DNA of 64,000 nucleotides from Tsukamurella sp. M9C (GTDB taxonomy: Bacteria; Actinomycetota; Actinomycetes; Mycobacteriales; Mycobacteriaceae). The notes under the pieces were generated by a model. The model was not told the origin of the DNA. It made no database searches and worked only from the letters and a program-made list of their open reading frames with translations. Positions 54,211 through 64,000 of this stretch are shown here, piece after piece. Numbering within the stretch: the stretch's first letter is position 1; each line of letters starts with the position of its first letter. The position numbers and the translations under genes were made by a program. The stretch is taken from the NCBI RefSeq assembly GCF_020169415.1, contig NZ_JAIULG010000015.1, positions 17,341 through 81,340 of the forward strand. The letters run 5' to 3'.

Positions 54211-54858
54211 ATGACCACACTCGGATTGCTCTTCGTCGGAGCCGTTCTGTTCGTCAACGGGGCCTGGTTCCTCGGGGCGATCTCCGCCCGCGAGGCGGGC
54301 GTCTTCAACCTCTTCGTCGGGGCGATACAGGTCGTCCTACCGACGCTCGCGGTCGTCGCCGCCGACGGTGACCTCGGCGGGGTCTTCGGGGCGGGGTCGA
54401 GCTACCTGTTCGGCCTCACCTACCTCTACGTCGGCGTCAACAACCTCATGGGCAACGACGGCCGCGGCCTCGGCTGGTACTCGCTCTTCGTGTCCGCCAT
54501 GGCGATCGTCTTCGGCGTCTTCTCCTTCTCGTCGGACCCCGTCTTCGGCGTCATCTGGTTCGTCTGGGCCGTGATGTGGCTGTTGTTCTTCCTCATCCTG
54601 GCCGTCGGGAAGACCTCGCTCATGCCCTTCACCGGCTGGCTGATCCTCGTCGGCTCGCACCTGACCGCGACGGTCCCCGCGCTGCTGATCTGGCGGGGGA
54701 ACTGGCCCACCAGTACGTCGGCGGCCCTGTGGGCGGTGGTGATCGCCGTCGCGCTCCTGGTGCTGAGCGCCGTGGCGGCGCGGGTGCTGCCGTCGCTGCC
54801 GGCTCCGGCGTCCGCGCTCCAGTCCGTGCCGGCGGCCGCCGCGCCCGAGGCCGCCTGA
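54211..54858 (+). CDS. amiS: AmiS/UreI-family amide or urea channel
   Basis: 215 residues, six to seven hydrophobic segments. LLFVGAVLFVNGAWFLG and FGLTYLYVGVNNLMG are the typical AmiS/UreI landmarks, and GWYSLFVSAMAIVF and WFVWAVMWLLFFLILA follow. The C-terminus carries an added Ala/Pro-rich tail. It lets amides enter. ATG 54211 has GGGAG five bases upstream and is followed 54 bases later by amiE, hence an operon. Confidence 0.92.
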   Translation: MTTLGLLFVGAVLFVNGAWFLGAISAREAGVFNLFVGAIQVVLPTLAVVAADGDLGGVFGAGSSYLFGLTYLYVGVNNLMGNDGRGLGWYSLFVSAMAIVFGVFSFSSDPVFGVIWFVWAVMWLLFFLILAVGKTSLMPFTGWLILVGSHLTATVPALLIWRGNWPTSTSAALWAVVIAVALLVLSAVAARVLPSLPAPASALQSVPAAAAPEAA

Positions 54859-54912
54859 TCCTGCAATCCCTGCCCTGCAACGACATCAACGAAATCAACG
54901 AAAGGTCCCACC

Positions 54913-55950
54913 ATGCGTCACGGAGACATCTCCTCCAGCCCGGACACCGTCGGCGTCGCCGTCGTCAACTACAAGATGCCGCGCCTGCACGACCGTGCCG
55001 GGGTCATCGAGAACTGTCACAAGATCGCCGAGATGATCGTCGGAATGAAGGCCGGCCTGCCGGGCATGGACCTCGTCGTCTTCCCCGAGTACTCCACGCA
55101 GGGCATCATGTACGACCCCGACGAGATGTACGCCACCGCCGCCGCGATCCCCGGTGAGGAGACGAAGATCTTCTCCGACGCCTGCCGCAAGGCCGGCACC
55201 TGGGGCGTCTTCTCCATCACCGGTGAGCAGCACGAGGACCACCCGAACAAGCCGCCCTACAACACCCTGATCCTCATCAACGACCAGGGCGAGATCGTCC
55301 AGAAGTACCGCAAGATCATCCCGTGGGCCCCCATCGAGGGCTGGTACCCCGGCAGCTCCACCTATGTCGTGGACGGCCCCAAGGGGCTCAAGGTCTCGCT
55401 CATCGTCTGCGACGACGGCAATTACCCGGAGATCTGGCGCGACTGCGCCATGAAGGGCGCGGAGCTCGTGGTGCGCTGCCAGGGCTACATGTACCCGTCG
55501 AAGGATCAGCAGGTGCTCATGGCCAAGGCCATGGCCTGGGCCAACAACGTCTACGTCGCCGTCGCCAACGCCGCCGGCTTCGACGGCGTCTACTCCTACT
55601 TCGGCCACTCGGCGATCATCGGCTTCGACGGCCGCACGCTCGGCGAGACCGGCGAGGAGGAGTACGGCATCCAGTACGCGCAGCTCTCCGTCTCGACGAT
55701 CCGCGACGCCCGCAAGCACGACCAGTCGCAGAACCACCTCTTCAAGATCCTCCACCGCGGCTACACGGGCATCCACGCCGCGGGCGAGGGCGACAAGGGC
55801 GTCGCCGAGTGCCCCTTCGACTTCTACAAGCTGTGGGTCACCGACGCCGAGGCCGCGCGGGAGCAGGTCGAATCCTTCACGCGCGACACGATCGGCGTCG
55901 CCGACTGCCCCGTCGGGACCCTGCCCACCGAGAAGACCCGCGAGGCGTAG
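54913..55950 (+). CDS. amiE: Aliphatic amidase (acylamide amidohydrolase)
   Basis: 345 residues, nitrilase superfamily. It starts [20 protein letters not shown], nearly as P. aeruginosa AmiE (346), and the triad is at the same numbers: Glu59 (FPEYS), Lys134 (YRKIIPW) and Cys166 (IVCDDGN). It hydrolyses short amides such as acetamide to acid and ammonia. The C-terminal substrate-loop region includes [19 protein letters not shown]. It is between the channel and the AmiB ATPase. Formamidase (AmiF) is the close alternative. Confidence 0.97.
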   Translation: MRHGDISSSPDTVGVAVVNYKMPRLHDRAGVIENCHKIAEMIVGMKAGLPGMDLVVFPEYSTQGIMYDPDEMYATAAAIPGEETKIFSDACRKAGTWGVFSITGEQHEDHPNKPPYNTLILINDQGEIVQKYRKIIPWAPIEGWYPGSSTYVVDGPKGLKVSLIVCDDGNYPEIWRDCAMKGAELVVRCQGYMYPSKDQQVLMAKAMAWANNVYVAVANAAGFDGVYSYFGHSAIIGFDGRTLGETGEEEYGIQYAQLSVSTIRDARKHDQSQNHLFKILHRGYTGIHAAGEGDKGVAECPFDFYKLWVTDAEAAREQVESFTRDTIGVADCPVGTLPTEKTREA

Positions 55951-55953
55951 ACC

Positions 55954-57093
55954 GTGCCCTTCATCACCGATCGCCTGGCCGCCGAGGGCGTCGCCGTCGG
56001 CGGCCAGGCGTCCGGCCACTCCGAGTCCCGCCCCACCGACGCCGAGTTCGCCAAGGCGGCGGTCGGGCGGGTCGACGCGGCGCGGATCCTGGCGCAGCTG
56101 CGCGCCAACGTCTTCGGACAGGACCACGCGATCGAGTCGATCTTCAAGACCCTTTCGGTGGTGCAGGCGGGCCTTACGGACAAGACCCGTCCGCTCGCCA
56201 GTCACCTGCTGGTCGGCCCCACCGGGACCGGCAAGACCGAGATCGTCCGCCAGCTGGCCTCCGCGCTGCGGACGGGGCCGGACGACTTCTGCCAGGTGGA
56301 CATGTCGGCCATGGCGCAGGAGCACTACGCCGCGTCCTTCGCCGGGGCGCCGCCCGGCTACTCCGGCTCCAAGGAGGGGCTCAGCGTCTTCGACCGCGAC
56401 CGCATCGAGGGCACCGTCTCCATGCCGGGGATCGTGCTCTTCGACGAGGTCGAGAAGGCGCACACCACGGTGCTGCGGGCCCTGCTGCACGTGCTGGACC
56501 GGGGTCAGCTGACCCTGGCGAACGGGCAGCAGCGCTACGACTTCCGCAACTGCCTGGTGTTCATGACCTCCAACCTCGGCAGCCGCGAGCTGCGCGCCGA
56601 GCAGGAGCGTCCGTGGCACCGGGCCGGGCGCTCGGTCTCCCGGCTGCTGCCCGCGCCGGCGGGGGAGCGGGTGGACCGCGTCCTGGAGGGGCGCCTCGAC
56701 CGGATCTCGGAGCAATCGATCGCCCGGTTCTTCGATCCCGAGTTCCTCAACCGGATCGACGAGGTGACGCTCTTCGAGGAGCTCTCCCAGGACACCGCGG
56801 TGGAGGTGGCCCGGCACGAGCTGGAGATGTTCGCGGACCGGGCCCGCAAGCGGGGCGTGGACCTGACGATCGACGACGCGGTCGCCGCCCATCTGGTGGA
56901 GACCGGCTTCGACCCGGTGTACGGGGCGCGCTCCGTCCGGCGCGCGATCCGGCACGACGTCTGGCCCATGGTGGCCGAGGCCGTGATCGCGCACCGCGCG
57001 GCGCGCATGGCGGACACGACGAGCCGCGTCTCCGCGGTCCTCGTGGTCGACTGTGCCGCGGTGCGCTGCCGGGTGGGCGGTCCGGCGGCGTAA
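55954..57093 (+). CDS. amiB: AmiB-like AAA+ ATPase, ClpB-related
   Basis: 379 residues. [12 protein letters not shown] opens an AAA+ fold; Walker A GPTGTGKT (about 90), Walker [13 protein letters not shown] (about 161), [11 protein letters not shown] as sensor region and a C-terminal [13 protein letters not shown] box of the ClpB D2-small type. There is one AAA domain, not the two of ClpB. P. aeruginosa amiB sits beside amiE. Its task is unsettled; assisting amidase or channel assembly is a guess. GTG 55954 is three bases after amiE. Confidence 0.85.
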   Translation: MPFITDRLAAEGVAVGGQASGHSESRPTDAEFAKAAVGRVDAARILAQLRANVFGQDHAIESIFKTLSVVQAGLTDKTRPLASHLLVGPTGTGKTEIVRQLASALRTGPDDFCQVDMSAMAQEHYAASFAGAPPGYSGSKEGLSVFDRDRIEGTVSMPGIVLFDEVEKAHTTVLRALLHVLDRGQLTLANGQQRYDFRNCLVFMTSNLGSRELRAEQERPWHRAGRSVSRLLPAPAGERVDRVLEGRLDRISEQSIARFFDPEFLNRIDEVTLFEELSQDTAVEVARHELEMFADRARKRGVDLTIDDAVAAHLVETGFDPVYGARSVRRAIRHDVWPMVAEAVIAHRAARMADTTSRVSAVLVVDCAAVRCRVGGPAA

Positions 57094-57097
57094 CGGC

Positions 57098-57820
57098 TCA
57101 GATCCGGCGCTGCAGCGCCTCCGCCGCCTGCAACAGGTCGGCGGCCCACCGGGCGCCGGGCCGCCGGCCCATGCGGTCGGTCGGGCCGGACACGGAGATC
57201 GCCGCGATCACCTCGCCGCGCGGATTGCGGACCGGCGCCGAGACGCTGGCGACGCCCGACTCGCGCTCGCCGGCGCTCTGCGCCCAGCCGCGCTTGCGGA
57301 CCTCGGCGAGCGCGCGGTCGCTGAAGAAGGAGTCGGTCCGGGGATCCGCCCACGCCGCGAGCACCTTCGCGCCCGAGCCGGCGGTCATCGGGAGCCGGGA
57401 TCCCACCGGTACGGTGTCGCGCAGGCCCGAGGGCGGCTCGGCGGCGGCGACGCACACCCGGTGATCGCCCTCGCGGCGGTAGAGCTGGACCGACTCCCCG
57501 GTGATCTCGCGGAGCCGGGGCAGGACCATCGCCGCCGTGTCGACGAGCGCGTCGGCGGTGCTGGCCGCGAGCTCGCGCAGCGCGGACCCGGGCCGCCACA
57601 GGCCGTCCCCGTCCCGAGTGAGCAGGCCGTGCAGCTCCAGCCCGACGGCCAGACGGTGCGCCGTCGCCCGCGGCAGGCCGGTGCGGCCGCACAGCTCGGC
57701 GAGGCTCGCCGGCTCCTCCGCGGCCGCGCGCAGCACGGCCACCGACTTGTCGAGCACGCCGATCCCGCTCACCGGGGTGAGGCTTTCGGGGGTGTCCGAC
57801 GGTGCGGTATCATTTCCCAT
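57098..57820 (-). CDS. ltbR: IclR-family regulator, LtbR/Rv2989-like
   Basis: 240 residues. The winged HTH covers [28 protein letters not shown] in three helices with [14 protein letters not shown] as recognition helix; the IclR effector domain follows. It diverges from leuC with only a 22-base gap to ATG 57842, the placement of C. glutamicum LtbR, which represses leuB, leuCD and trp genes. ATG 57820 lies seven bases after TAGTAT (minus strand), hence leaderless. The sequence is shorter than LtbR's usual length by little or nothing. Confidence 0.88.
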   Translation of the reverse strand: MGNDTAPSDTPESLTPVSGIGVLDKSVAVLRAAAEEPASLAELCGRTGLPRATAHRLAVGLELHGLLTRDGDGLWRPGSALRELAASTADALVDTAAMVLPRLREITGESVQLYRREGDHRVCVAAAEPPSGLRDTVPVGSRLPMTAGSGAKVLAAWADPRTDSFFSDRALAEVRKRGWAQSAGERESGVASVSAPVRNPRGEVIAAISVSGPTDRMGRRPGARWAADLLQAAEALQRRI

Positions 57821-57826
57821 AGTTCG

Positions 57827-57836
57827 ATACTAGGCT
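57827..57836. promoter_or_regulatory. Overlapping back-to-back -10 boxes of ltbR and leuC
   Basis: ATACTA (57827-57832) is TAGTAT for ltbR on the minus strand, and TAGGCT (57831-57836) serves leuC. They share two bases, so the promoters exclude each other physically. Confidence 0.6.
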
Positions 57837-57889
57837 CTCGCATGGTGGGATTCAACGCGCAGCCCGCGTCCACCGGCGGAGCGAAGATC

Positions 57890-59341
57890 ATGGAGCAGGT
57901 GGGAAGCATGCAGCCGCGCACAATGGCCGAGAAGGTCTGGGATCAGCACGTCGTCGTCAAGGGGGAGGGCGAGGGCGCCTCGCGCGAGCCCGACCTCATC
58001 TACATCGACCTGCACCTCGTGCACGAGGTGACGAGCCCGCAGGCCTTCGACGGCCTGCGCCTGGCCGGCCGGCCGGTGCGGCGCCCCGACCTCACCATCG
58101 CCACCGAGGACCACAACGTGCCCACCGACACGCTGGTCCAACCCATCGCCGACGAGGTCTCCCGCACCCAGGTGGAGACCCTGCGCCGCAACTGCGCCGA
58201 GTTCGGCGTCCGCCTGCACTCCATGGGCGACGGCGAGCAGGGCATCGTCCACGTGATGGGACCGCAGCTCGGTCTCACCCAGCCGGGCATGACGGTCGTC
58301 TGCGGCGACAGCCACACGTCCACGCACGGAGCCTTCGGCGCCATCGCCATGGGCATCGGCACCTCGGAGGTCGAGCACGTGCTGGCCACCCAGACCCTGC
58401 CGCTCAAGCCCTTCAAGACCATGGCCATCAACGTCTCCGGCGAGCTGCAGCCCGGCGTCACCTCCAAGGACCTGATCCTGGCGATCATCGCCAAGATCGG
58501 CACCGGCGGCGGCCAGGGCTACGTGCTCGAGTACCGCGGCAGCGCCATCGAGAAGCTCTCGATGGAGGCGCGGATGACCATCTGCAACATGTCGATCGAG
58601 GCCGGCGCCCGCGCCGGCCTGATCGCGCCCGACCGGATCACCTACGACTACCTCGAGGGGCGCGACCACGCGCCGAAGGGCGCCGACTGGGACGCCGCGA
58701 TCGAGGCCTGGGACGCCCTTCGCACCGACGAGGGCGCGGTTTTCGACGCCGAGGTCGACATCGACGGCAGCGCGCTCACTCCCTTCGTCACCTGGGGCAC
58801 GAACCCCGGCCAGGGCCTGCCGCTGAGCGCCTCGGTGCCCGATCCCGAGTCCTTCGGCTCGGACGGCGAGAAGGAGACCGCCGCGAAGGCGCTGCAGTAC
58901 ATGGGCCTCGAGGCGGGCACCCCGCTGCGCGACATCGCCGTCGACGCCGTCTTCGTCGGCTCGTGCACCAACGGCCGGATCGAGGATCTGCGCGCCGTCG
59001 CCGAGATCCTCCGCGGCCGCAAGGTGGCAGAGGGCGTCCGCATGCTCGTGGTACCCGGGTCGATGCGCGTGCGCGCCCAGGCCGAGGAGGAGGGCCTGGG
59101 GCAGGTCTTCCTCGACGCCGGCGCCGAGTGGCGGCAGGCCGGCTGCTCGATGTGCCTGGGCATGAACCCGGATCAGCTCGCCGCCGGCGAGCGCTCCGCG
59201 TCCACGTCGAACCGCAACTTCGAGGGGCGCCAGGGCAAGGGCAGCCGCACGCACCTGGTCTCGCCGGCGGTCGCCGCCGCGACGGCCGTCCGCGGCACCC
59301 TCTCCGCCCCGGCCGATCTGGCCCCCGTAGCCGGCGCGTAG
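57890..59341 (+). CDS. leuC: 3-isopropylmalate dehydratase large subunit
   Basis: 483 residues. [13 protein letters not shown] and [20 protein letters not shown] open the aconitase-type fold. The [4Fe-4S] cysteines lie in [15 protein letters not shown] and in [17 protein letters not shown] 57890 is chosen by homology with mycobacterial LeuC and has GGAG eight bases upstream; ATG 57842, six bases after a -10 box, would add 16 residues and could be leaderless, and 57908 is a shorter choice. It isomerises 2- to 3-isopropylmalate together with LeuD. Confidence 0.95.
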   Translation: MEQVGSMQPRTMAEKVWDQHVVVKGEGEGASREPDLIYIDLHLVHEVTSPQAFDGLRLAGRPVRRPDLTIATEDHNVPTDTLVQPIADEVSRTQVETLRRNCAEFGVRLHSMGDGEQGIVHVMGPQLGLTQPGMTVVCGDSHTSTHGAFGAIAMGIGTSEVEHVLATQTLPLKPFKTMAINVSGELQPGVTSKDLILAIIAKIGTGGGQGYVLEYRGSAIEKLSMEARMTICNMSIEAGARAGLIAPDRITYDYLEGRDHAPKGADWDAAIEAWDALRTDEGAVFDAEVDIDGSALTPFVTWGTNPGQGLPLSASVPDPESFGSDGEKETAAKALQYMGLEAGTPLRDIAVDAVFVGSCTNGRIEDLRAVAEILRGRKVAEGVRMLVVPGSMRVRAQAEEEGLGQVFLDAGAEWRQAGCSMCLGMNPDQLAAGERSASTSNRNFEGRQGKGSRTHLVSPAVAAATAVRGTLSAPADLAPVAGA

Positions 59342-59374
59342 CGCCCGCCCGTCCGCAGTCCAAGGAGAACGAGC

Positions 59375-59962
59375 ATGGAAGCCATCGTCACCCACACCGG
59401 CATCGGCGTGCCGCTGCGCCGCACCAACGTCGACACCGACCAGATCATCCCCGCCGTCTACCTCAAGCGCGTGACCCGCACCGGATTCGAGGACGGGCTG
59501 TTCTCGGCCTGGCGCGGCGATCCGAACTTCATCCTCAACACCCCGCCCTATGACCGCGGCTCGGTGCTCGTCGCCGGACCGGACTTCGGCACCGGCAGCT
59601 CCCGCGAGCACGCCGTGTGGGCCCTCATGGACTACGGCTTCCGGGTAGTCATCTCGTCGCGGTTCGCGGACATCTTCCGCGGCAATTCGGGCAAGGCGGG
59701 TCTCGTGGCCGCTCTGGTCGAGCAGGAGAACGTCGAGCTGCTCTGGAAGGCCCTCGAGAACGATCCCGGGCTGGAGATCACCGTCGACCTCGAGGACAAG
59801 ACGGTGACCGCCGGGGACTTGGTAGTTCCCTTCACGATCGACGACCCGGTCCGATACCGCTTGATGGCCGGTCTGGACGACATCGGCATCACTCTGCAGC
59901 AGGACGAGGCCATCGCCGAGTTTGAAAGCCGCAGGCCCGCATACAAACCCGTGACCCTGTAG
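59375..59962 (+). CDS. leuD: 3-isopropylmalate dehydratase small subunit
   Basis: 195 residues. [20 protein letters not shown] and the substrate motif [22 protein letters not shown] are typical swivelling-domain blocks. CAAGGAG precedes ATG 59375, 33 bases after leuC. It forms the hydratase with LeuC. It is followed by a hairpin terminator. Confidence 0.97.
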   Translation: MEAIVTHTGIGVPLRRTNVDTDQIIPAVYLKRVTRTGFEDGLFSAWRGDPNFILNTPPYDRGSVLVAGPDFGTGSSREHAVWALMDYGFRVVISSRFADIFRGNSGKAGLVAALVEQENVELLWKALENDPGLEITVDLEDKTVTAGDLVVPFTIDDPVRYRLMAGLDDIGITLQQDEAIAEFESRRPAYKPVTL

Positions 59963-59976
59963 GTCGAAAACCCGTC

Positions 59977-60010
59977 AGTGGCGGCATCGGATCGAACCGG
60001 TGCCGCCACT
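59977..60010 (+). terminator. Terminator after leuCD
   Basis: AGTGGCGGCATCGG (59977-59990) pairs with CCGGTGCCGCCACT (59997-60010) with one mismatch and a six-base loop, followed by TTGTCATT. Confidence 0.8.
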
Positions 60011-60050
60011 TGTCATTCCGACACATCTTCGATCAAATCTGGCGTGGCTC

Positions 60051-60080
60051 TTGGATTGAATGCAATTCTGCGTTTACGGT
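60051..60080 (+). promoter_or_regulatory. hupB promoter
   Basis: TTGGAT (60051-60056) and TACGGT (60075-60080) are 18 bases apart, giving a 5' leader of about 45 bases to ATG 60132. Confidence 0.6.
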
Positions 60081-60131
60081 GTCCCTAGTTGGCTCAGCGG
60101 TGAGCCTCCGACCACAGAGGGAAGATCGTCC

Positions 60132-60851
60132 ATGAACAAGGCAGAACTGATCGAGGCGCTCACCGAGAAGCTGGGCACCGACCGCCGGACCGCCGGCGCC
60201 GCCGTCGAGGCGATCGTGGACACGATCGTCCGTGCCGTCCACTCCGGTGAGTCGGTGACCATCACGGGCTTCGGCGTCTTCGAGCAGCGCAAGCGCGCCG
60301 CTCGCGTCGCCCGCAACCCCCGCACCGGCGAGACCGTCAAGGTCAAGCCCACGTCCGTGCCCGCGTTCCGTCCCGGTGCGCAGTTCAAGGCCGTGATCTC
60401 CGGCTCGGCCAAGCTGCCGGCCTCGGGTCCCGCCGTCCGCCGCAGCTCGGCCACGGCGGCCGCGCCCGCCAAGAAGGCGGCGGCGAAGAAGGCTCCGGCG
60501 AAGGCCGCCAAGGCGACCGCCACCAAGGCGGCCGCGAAGAAGGCCCCGGCGAAGGCGACCAAGGCCGCCCCCGCGAAGAAGGCTCCGGCGAAGACCACGC
60601 CGGCCAAGAAGGCCGCGACCAAGGCTCCCGCCAAGAAGGCCGCGACCAAGGCTCCCGCCAAGAAGGCCGCGACCAAGGCCCCCGCCAAGAAGGCTCCGGC
60701 GAAGGCCACGCCGGCCAAGAAGGCCGCGACCAAGGCCCCCGCCAAGAAGGCTCCGGCGAAGGCCACCCCGGCCAAGAAGGCCGCGACCAAGGCCCCCGCC
60801 AAGAAGGCCCCGGCCAAGAAGGCTCCCGCCAAGAAGGCCGCCAAGAAGTAG
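60132..60851 (+). CDS. hupB: HU-like nucleoid protein with long lysine-rich tail
   Basis: 239 residues. The HU fold covers about 1-92: [39 protein letters not shown] and a DNA-binding arm around [20 protein letters not shown]. The rest is an almost pure A, K, P, T tail with PAKKA repeats, as in mycobacterial HupB/Hlp but longer than M. tuberculosis HupB (214). It compacts DNA, and the tail binds nucleic acid. The weak GGGAAG upstream suits the ATG chosen. It is convergent with mutT1. Confidence 0.96.
   Translation: MNKAELIEALTEKLGTDRRTAGAAVEAIVDTIVRAVHSGESVTITGFGVFEQRKRAARVARNPRTGETVKVKPTSVPAFRPGAQFKAVISGSAKLPASGPAVRRSSATAAAPAKKAAAKKAPAKAAKATATKAAAKKAPAKATKAAPAKKAPAKTTPAKKAATKAPAKKAATKAPAKKAATKAPAKKAPAKATPAKKAATKAPAKKAPAKATPAKKAATKAPAKKAPAKKAPAKKAAKK
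60609..60803 (+). repeat. In-frame tandem repeats in the hupB tail
   Basis: Three copies of a 27-base unit coding K-A-A-T-K-A-P-A-K (60609-60689, one changed base) precede two copies of a 57-base unit (60690-60746, 60747-60803, one change). Repeat units are multiples of three, so copy number can vary without frameshift. Confidence 0.9.
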
Positions 60852-60867
60852 ACGACGCCCGTCGAGC

Positions 60868-60907
60868 CCCGCTGCCCCTGGAGCCTCAGTGCTCCAGGGG
60901 CAGCGGG
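60868..60907. terminator. Bidirectional terminator between hupB and mutT1
   Basis: CCCGCTGCCCCTGGAGC (60868-60884) pairs without mismatch with 60891-60907. The mutT1 stop codon (60886-60888) is in the six-base loop. Confidence 0.9.
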
Positions 60908-61833
60908 CTGTCGATGTGGTCCATGGTCAGCAGGCGCCCGCCCTCGGTGGTGAGCACCCACACGCTGGCCTTGCGGTTGCGGGCCGCGGGCAGGCGCGCG
61001 TCGTCCGCCCCCGCCCACCACGCGGTGAGGTCGGGGATCACGCCGCCCTGGCTGCACACCACGGGCACAGTGCCCGATTCCTCGCCCATCCGCGCGATCT
61101 CGCGGATCCGGCGACGGGCAGCCGCCGGATCGCGGGCGTAGGCCGTTTCCGACATCGTCGGCTCCTCCGTCAGAGGCAGGCCCGTCTCAGCCGCCAGCGG
61201 CTCCAGGGTCTGCGTGCACCGCACCGGCGGCGCCGAGAACAGGTGGCCGGGCCCGAACGCCCCCAGGAGGTCCACGAGGGCCTCCGCCTGGGCCCGCCCG
61301 TTCCGGTCCAGGGGCCGCGCCAGGTCGTCGCCCTGATAGCCCTGCTTCCGACCGGCCTTGGCGTGCCGGACGATCAGCATCGTCGCCGTGGACCGCGGCT
61401 GCTTGCCGAAGGCCCGCAGGATCCGCCGGTCGATCGGATAGCTCAGCAGGGCCGTGGCGGCCCGCACGGACAGCCAGCGCAGCTCGTCGGTCTCCTCGTT
61501 CGGCGCGAAGACACCGGAACCCGCGAGGGCCGACCAGTATCCGACGCGCTTGCGCACCGTCGACCCACCCGGGCCGTGCCGTTTGCGCCGGGGCACGTCG
61601 TACGAGACCTGGCCGACGGCGCGCACGAACCGGGCGGAGAAGCCCGTCTCCTCGACGACCTCGCGCAGCCCGGCCACGACGGGGTTCTCGTCGGGCTCCA
61701 CATGCCCCTTGGGCAGCGACCAGTCGTCGTACCGCGGCCGGTGCACCACGGCCACTTCCGGACCGTCCGGGGTGGGGCGCCAGAGCACGCCCCCGGAGGC
61801 GCGGACGACCGCGCCCTCGCCTCCGCCGCTCAC
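60886..61833 (-). CDS. mutT1: MutT1-type Nudix hydrolase with histidine phosphatase domain
   Basis: 315 residues. The Nudix box runs from KGHVEPDEN to REVVEETGF (about residues 42-65) and fits GX5EX7REUXEEXGU. A SixA-like histidine-phosphatase domain begins at [11 protein letters not shown] (about 150), with catalytic His. The mycobacterial two-domain protein converts 8-oxo-dGTP and diadenosine polyphosphates. The start is GTG 61833, overlapping the ppk stop by four bases (GTGA), so translation is coupled. Confidence 0.94.
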   Translation of the reverse strand: MSGGGEGAVVRASGGVLWRPTPDGPEVAVVHRPRYDDWSLPKGHVEPDENPVVAGLREVVEETGFSARFVRAVGQVSYDVPRRKRHGPGGSTVRKRVGYWSALAGSGVFAPNEETDELRWLSVRAATALLSYPIDRRILRAFGKQPRSTATMLIVRHAKAGRKQGYQGDDLARPLDRNGRAQAEALVDLLGAFGPGHLFSAPPVRCTQTLEPLAAETGLPLTEEPTMSETAYARDPAAARRRIREIARMGEESGTVPVVCSQGGVIPDLTAWWAGADDARLPAARNRKASVWVLTTEGGRLLTMDHIDSPLPLEH

Positions 61834-63965
61834 CGCAGGCTCGCGCGGTGCGCGCGCATCAGTTCCCGCTGGTGATCCCGGACGGCCTCGCCCGGGACGG
61901 GGGAGGCGTTCCAGTTCCCGTCACCGTCGAGCACCCAGCAGCGGGTGGCGGGATCGAGTGCGGAGTCGAACATCTCGCCCAGCTGCCGCGCGAGGCGCGG
62001 GTCCTTCACCTGCGCCATCACCTCGACGCGGCGATCCAGGTTGCGGTGCATCATGTCGGCGCTGCCGATCCAGAACTCGTCCGCGCCGCGGAAGTGCAGG
62101 ATCCGGGAGTGCTCGAGGAACTGCCCGAGAATCGATCGGACGGTGATGTTCTCGCTCACCCCCGGGACGCCGGGCCGCAGCGCGCAGATGCCCCGGACGA
62201 CGACCTCGACGGGCACGCCCGCCTGGCTCGCGCGGTACAGCGCGTCGATGATCTGCTCGTCCACCACGGCGTTCGCCTTGAGCTGCACGCCGGCCGGCTT
62301 GCCCGCGCGCTGCAGTTCGATCTCCCGATCGATCCGCTCCACGATGCCCGACCGGATGCCGTGCGGCGCCACCATCAGGTTGCGGTACTCCTCCTTGCGG
62401 GAGTAGCCCGTGAGCCGGTTGAACAGATCCGTCAGGTCCGCGCCCAGATCGGGATCGGCGGTGAACAGGCCGACGTCCTCGTACAGGCGCGCGGTCTTGG
62501 GGTTGTAGTTGCCCGTACCGATGTGGCAGTACCGGCGGATCGTCGAGCCCTCGCGGCGGACCACCAGGCAGGTCTTGCAGTGGGTCTTCAGGCCCACCAG
62601 CCCGTAGACCACGTGCACCCCGGCCTGCTCCAACTTCCTGGCCCACTTGATGTTCGCCTGCTCGTCGAAGCGGGCCTTGATCTCGACCAGGGCCACGACC
62701 TGCTTGCCGGCCTCGGCGGCGTCGATCAGCGCGTCGACGATCGGCGAATCGCCCGACGTGCGGTACAGGGTCTGCTTGATCGCCAAGACGTGGGGATCCG
62801 CGGCCGCCTGCTCGATGAACCGCTGCACGCTGGTCGAGAAGGAGTCGTACGGGTGGTGGACGAGGACGTCGCCCTCGCGGAGTGTGGAGAAGACGCTCTT
62901 GGGCGTCTCCCGCTCACCGAACGCGGGGTGGGTCACGGGGACGAAGGGCTTCTCCTTCAAGTCGGGCCGGTCCACGCCGTACAGCTCGAACATGCAGTTC
63001 AGGTCGAGCAGGCCGGGCACGGTGATGACATCGGCCGGGTCGACGTCCATCTCGCGCAGCAGCAGCTCGAGCATGTGCTCGGACATGTCCTCCGCCACTT
63101 CGAGGCGCACCGGTGAGCCGAACCGGCGCCGCGCGAGCTCCCGCTCGAGGGCCTGCAGCAGATCCTCGTCGCGGTCCTCCTCGACCTCGAAATCCGCGTT
63201 GCGCGTGATGCGGAAGACGTGATGCTCCGACACCGTCATCCCCGGGAAGAGGACGTCGAGGTGCGCGGAGATCAGGTCCTCGAGGGGGAGCACCGCGTGG
63301 TCCATCCGCTCGCTGCGGACCGAGACCATCCGAGCGACGTTGTCCGGCACCTTCACGCGCGCGAAATGCTCGCCACCCGTGGCCGTGTCGACCACCGCCA
63401 CGGCGAGGTTGAGCGAGAGGCCCGAGATGTACGGGAAGGGGTGCGCGGGATCGACGGCGAGCGGCGTGAGCACGGGGAAGACCTGCGTGTGGAAGTACGC
63501 GGAGAGGTCCTCGCGTTCGGCCGGCGAGAGATCCGCCCAGCTGACCACCGAGATGCCCTGCGCCGCCAACTCCGGGCGCACGGCGTCGCTGAACACGAGG
63601 GCGTGCTTGTGCGAGAGCTCCTGGGTCCGCTGGGAGATCAGTCGCAGTTGCTCGCGGGGCGTGAGGCCGTCGGCCGATCGGACCGACAGGCCCATCTGGT
63701 CGCGGCGCTTGAGCCCGGCCACCCGGACCATGAAGAACTCGTCCAGGTTCGAGGCGAAGATCGCCAGGAACTTCGCCCGGTCCAGCAGCGGCAGCGAGGC
63801 GTCCTCCGCCATCGCCAGCACGCGGGCGTTGAAGTCGAGCCAGCTCAGTTCCCGGTTGAGGTAGCGGTCCGCGGGCAGGTCGCTGGGCACCTCGGTCGGT
63901 GCCGCGGGGGGCGCCGTCGGGATCGCCGTCGGCCGTCCGGACGGCGGAACGGCCGGCTCGGCCAC
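61830..63965 (-). CDS. ppk: Polyphosphate kinase (N-terminus may extend past window)
   Basis: 711 residues from GTG 63965; the frame is open to base 64000, so an upstream start is possible (M. tuberculosis Ppk1 is about 742). [16 protein letters not shown] starts the core. The autophosphorylated His is in [41 protein letters not shown] and [15 protein letters not shown] are the phospholipase-D-like nucleotide-binding segments. The enzyme makes polyphosphate from ATP. It shares an operon with mutT1, as in mycobacteria. Confidence 0.93.
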   Translation of the reverse strand: MAEPAVPPSGRPTAIPTAPPAAPTEVPSDLPADRYLNRELSWLDFNARVLAMAEDASLPLLDRAKFLAIFASNLDEFFMVRVAGLKRRDQMGLSVRSADGLTPREQLRLISQRTQELSHKHALVFSDAVRPELAAQGISVVSWADLSPAEREDLSAYFHTQVFPVLTPLAVDPAHPFPYISGLSLNLAVAVVDTATGGEHFARVKVPDNVARMVSVRSERMDHAVLPLEDLISAHLDVLFPGMTVSEHHVFRITRNADFEVEEDRDEDLLQALERELARRRFGSPVRLEVAEDMSEHMLELLLREMDVDPADVITVPGLLDLNCMFELYGVDRPDLKEKPFVPVTHPAFGERETPKSVFSTLREGDVLVHHPYDSFSTSVQRFIEQAAADPHVLAIKQTLYRTSGDSPIVDALIDAAEAGKQVVALVEIKARFDEQANIKWARKLEQAGVHVVYGLVGLKTHCKTCLVVRREGSTIRRYCHIGTGNYNPKTARLYEDVGLFTADPDLGADLTDLFNRLTGYSRKEEYRNLMVAPHGIRSGIVERIDREIELQRAGKPAGVQLKANAVVDEQIIDALYRASQAGVPVEVVVRGICALRPGVPGVSENITVRSILGQFLEHSRILHFRGADEFWIGSADMMHRNLDRRVEVMAQVKDPRLARQLGEMFDSALDPATRCWVLDGDGNWNASPVPGEAVRDHQRELMRAHRASLR

Positions 63966-64000
63966 CGCGGCGCTCGGGGCGGGGGTCGGTTCGGCGGAGG

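Noticed and set aside
45248..57093. A complete integrated prophage or integrative element
   Set aside because: No integrase, capsid, portal, tail or replication gene and no distant tRNA-end repeat were seen.
60609..60803. CRISPR array
   Set aside because: Repeats are contiguous, in-frame coding units without spacers inside hupB.

Overview
The window is about 64 kb of GC-rich DNA from a mycolic-acid actinobacterium of the order Mycobacteriales (Tsukamurella-, Gordonia- or Rhodococcus-like; the genus is inference). Support: a HupB histone with a long PAKKA tail, LGFP cell-wall repeats, a LysB-type mycolate esterase, many TANNNT -10 boxes placed 6-9 bases before start codons (leaderless genes), and a backbone order that, from memory of M. 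tuberculosis, matches Rv2996c back to Rv2984: serA, leuB, MFS, FAH-family hydrolase, gltX, tRNAs, IclR regulator, leuC, leuD, hupB, mutT1, ppk. In this genome two large blocks sit inside that backbone.

Layout. 1-8.7 kb: DUF3556-like membrane protein and acyl-CoA synthetase, a divergent PucR-type regulator, two FMN-dependent LLM monooxygenases and a drug-type MFS transporter. 8.7-13.5 kb: serA-leuB, a convergent MFS gene and the FAH-family hydrolase. 13.5-43.5 kb: a carbohydrate block. It holds a UspA protein, an IolT-like inositol transporter, Gfo/Idh/MocA oxidoreductases and xylose-isomerase-like TIM barrels, a LacI regulator, a sugar ABC importer, a PhyH/SDR/MFS operon with a second LacI regulator, and a GntR regulator divergent from a complete iolC-aldolase-iolA-B-D-E-G-H operon. 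In all the block has seven Gfo/Idh/MocA genes and four TIM-barrel isomerase/dehydratase genes, which suggests catabolism of inositol plus inositol-like or ketoglycoside substrates. 43.5-45.5 kb: gltX, tRNA-Gln and two identical tRNA-Glu genes.

45.5-57.1 kb is the second block. Next to the tRNAs lies a free-standing phage-type lysis cassette (LysB esterase, LysA amidase with LGFP repeats, holin-like protein) with no other phage gene. It diverges from an 874-residue LuxR/LAL regulator, which is followed by a DUF2235 (Tle1-like) hydrolase. The lysis operon and the DUF2235 gene share a promoter element GTAG-N4-CTACTCGTG at the same distance from a -10 box, so they look like one regulon for attacking the mycolate envelope. 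An aliphatic amidase cluster follows: amiC, a MarR gene, amiS, amiE and amiB. From 57.1 kb the backbone resumes with ltbR/leuCD, hupB, mutT1 and ppk, the last possibly running past the right edge.

No insertion sequence, integrase, rRNA or CRISPR array was seen. No gap longer than 300 bases lacks genes; the two largest (33,876-34,154 and 48,342-48,621) hold promoters and operator-like dyads. Most intergenic spaces are short, and many genes overlap by 1-14 bases.
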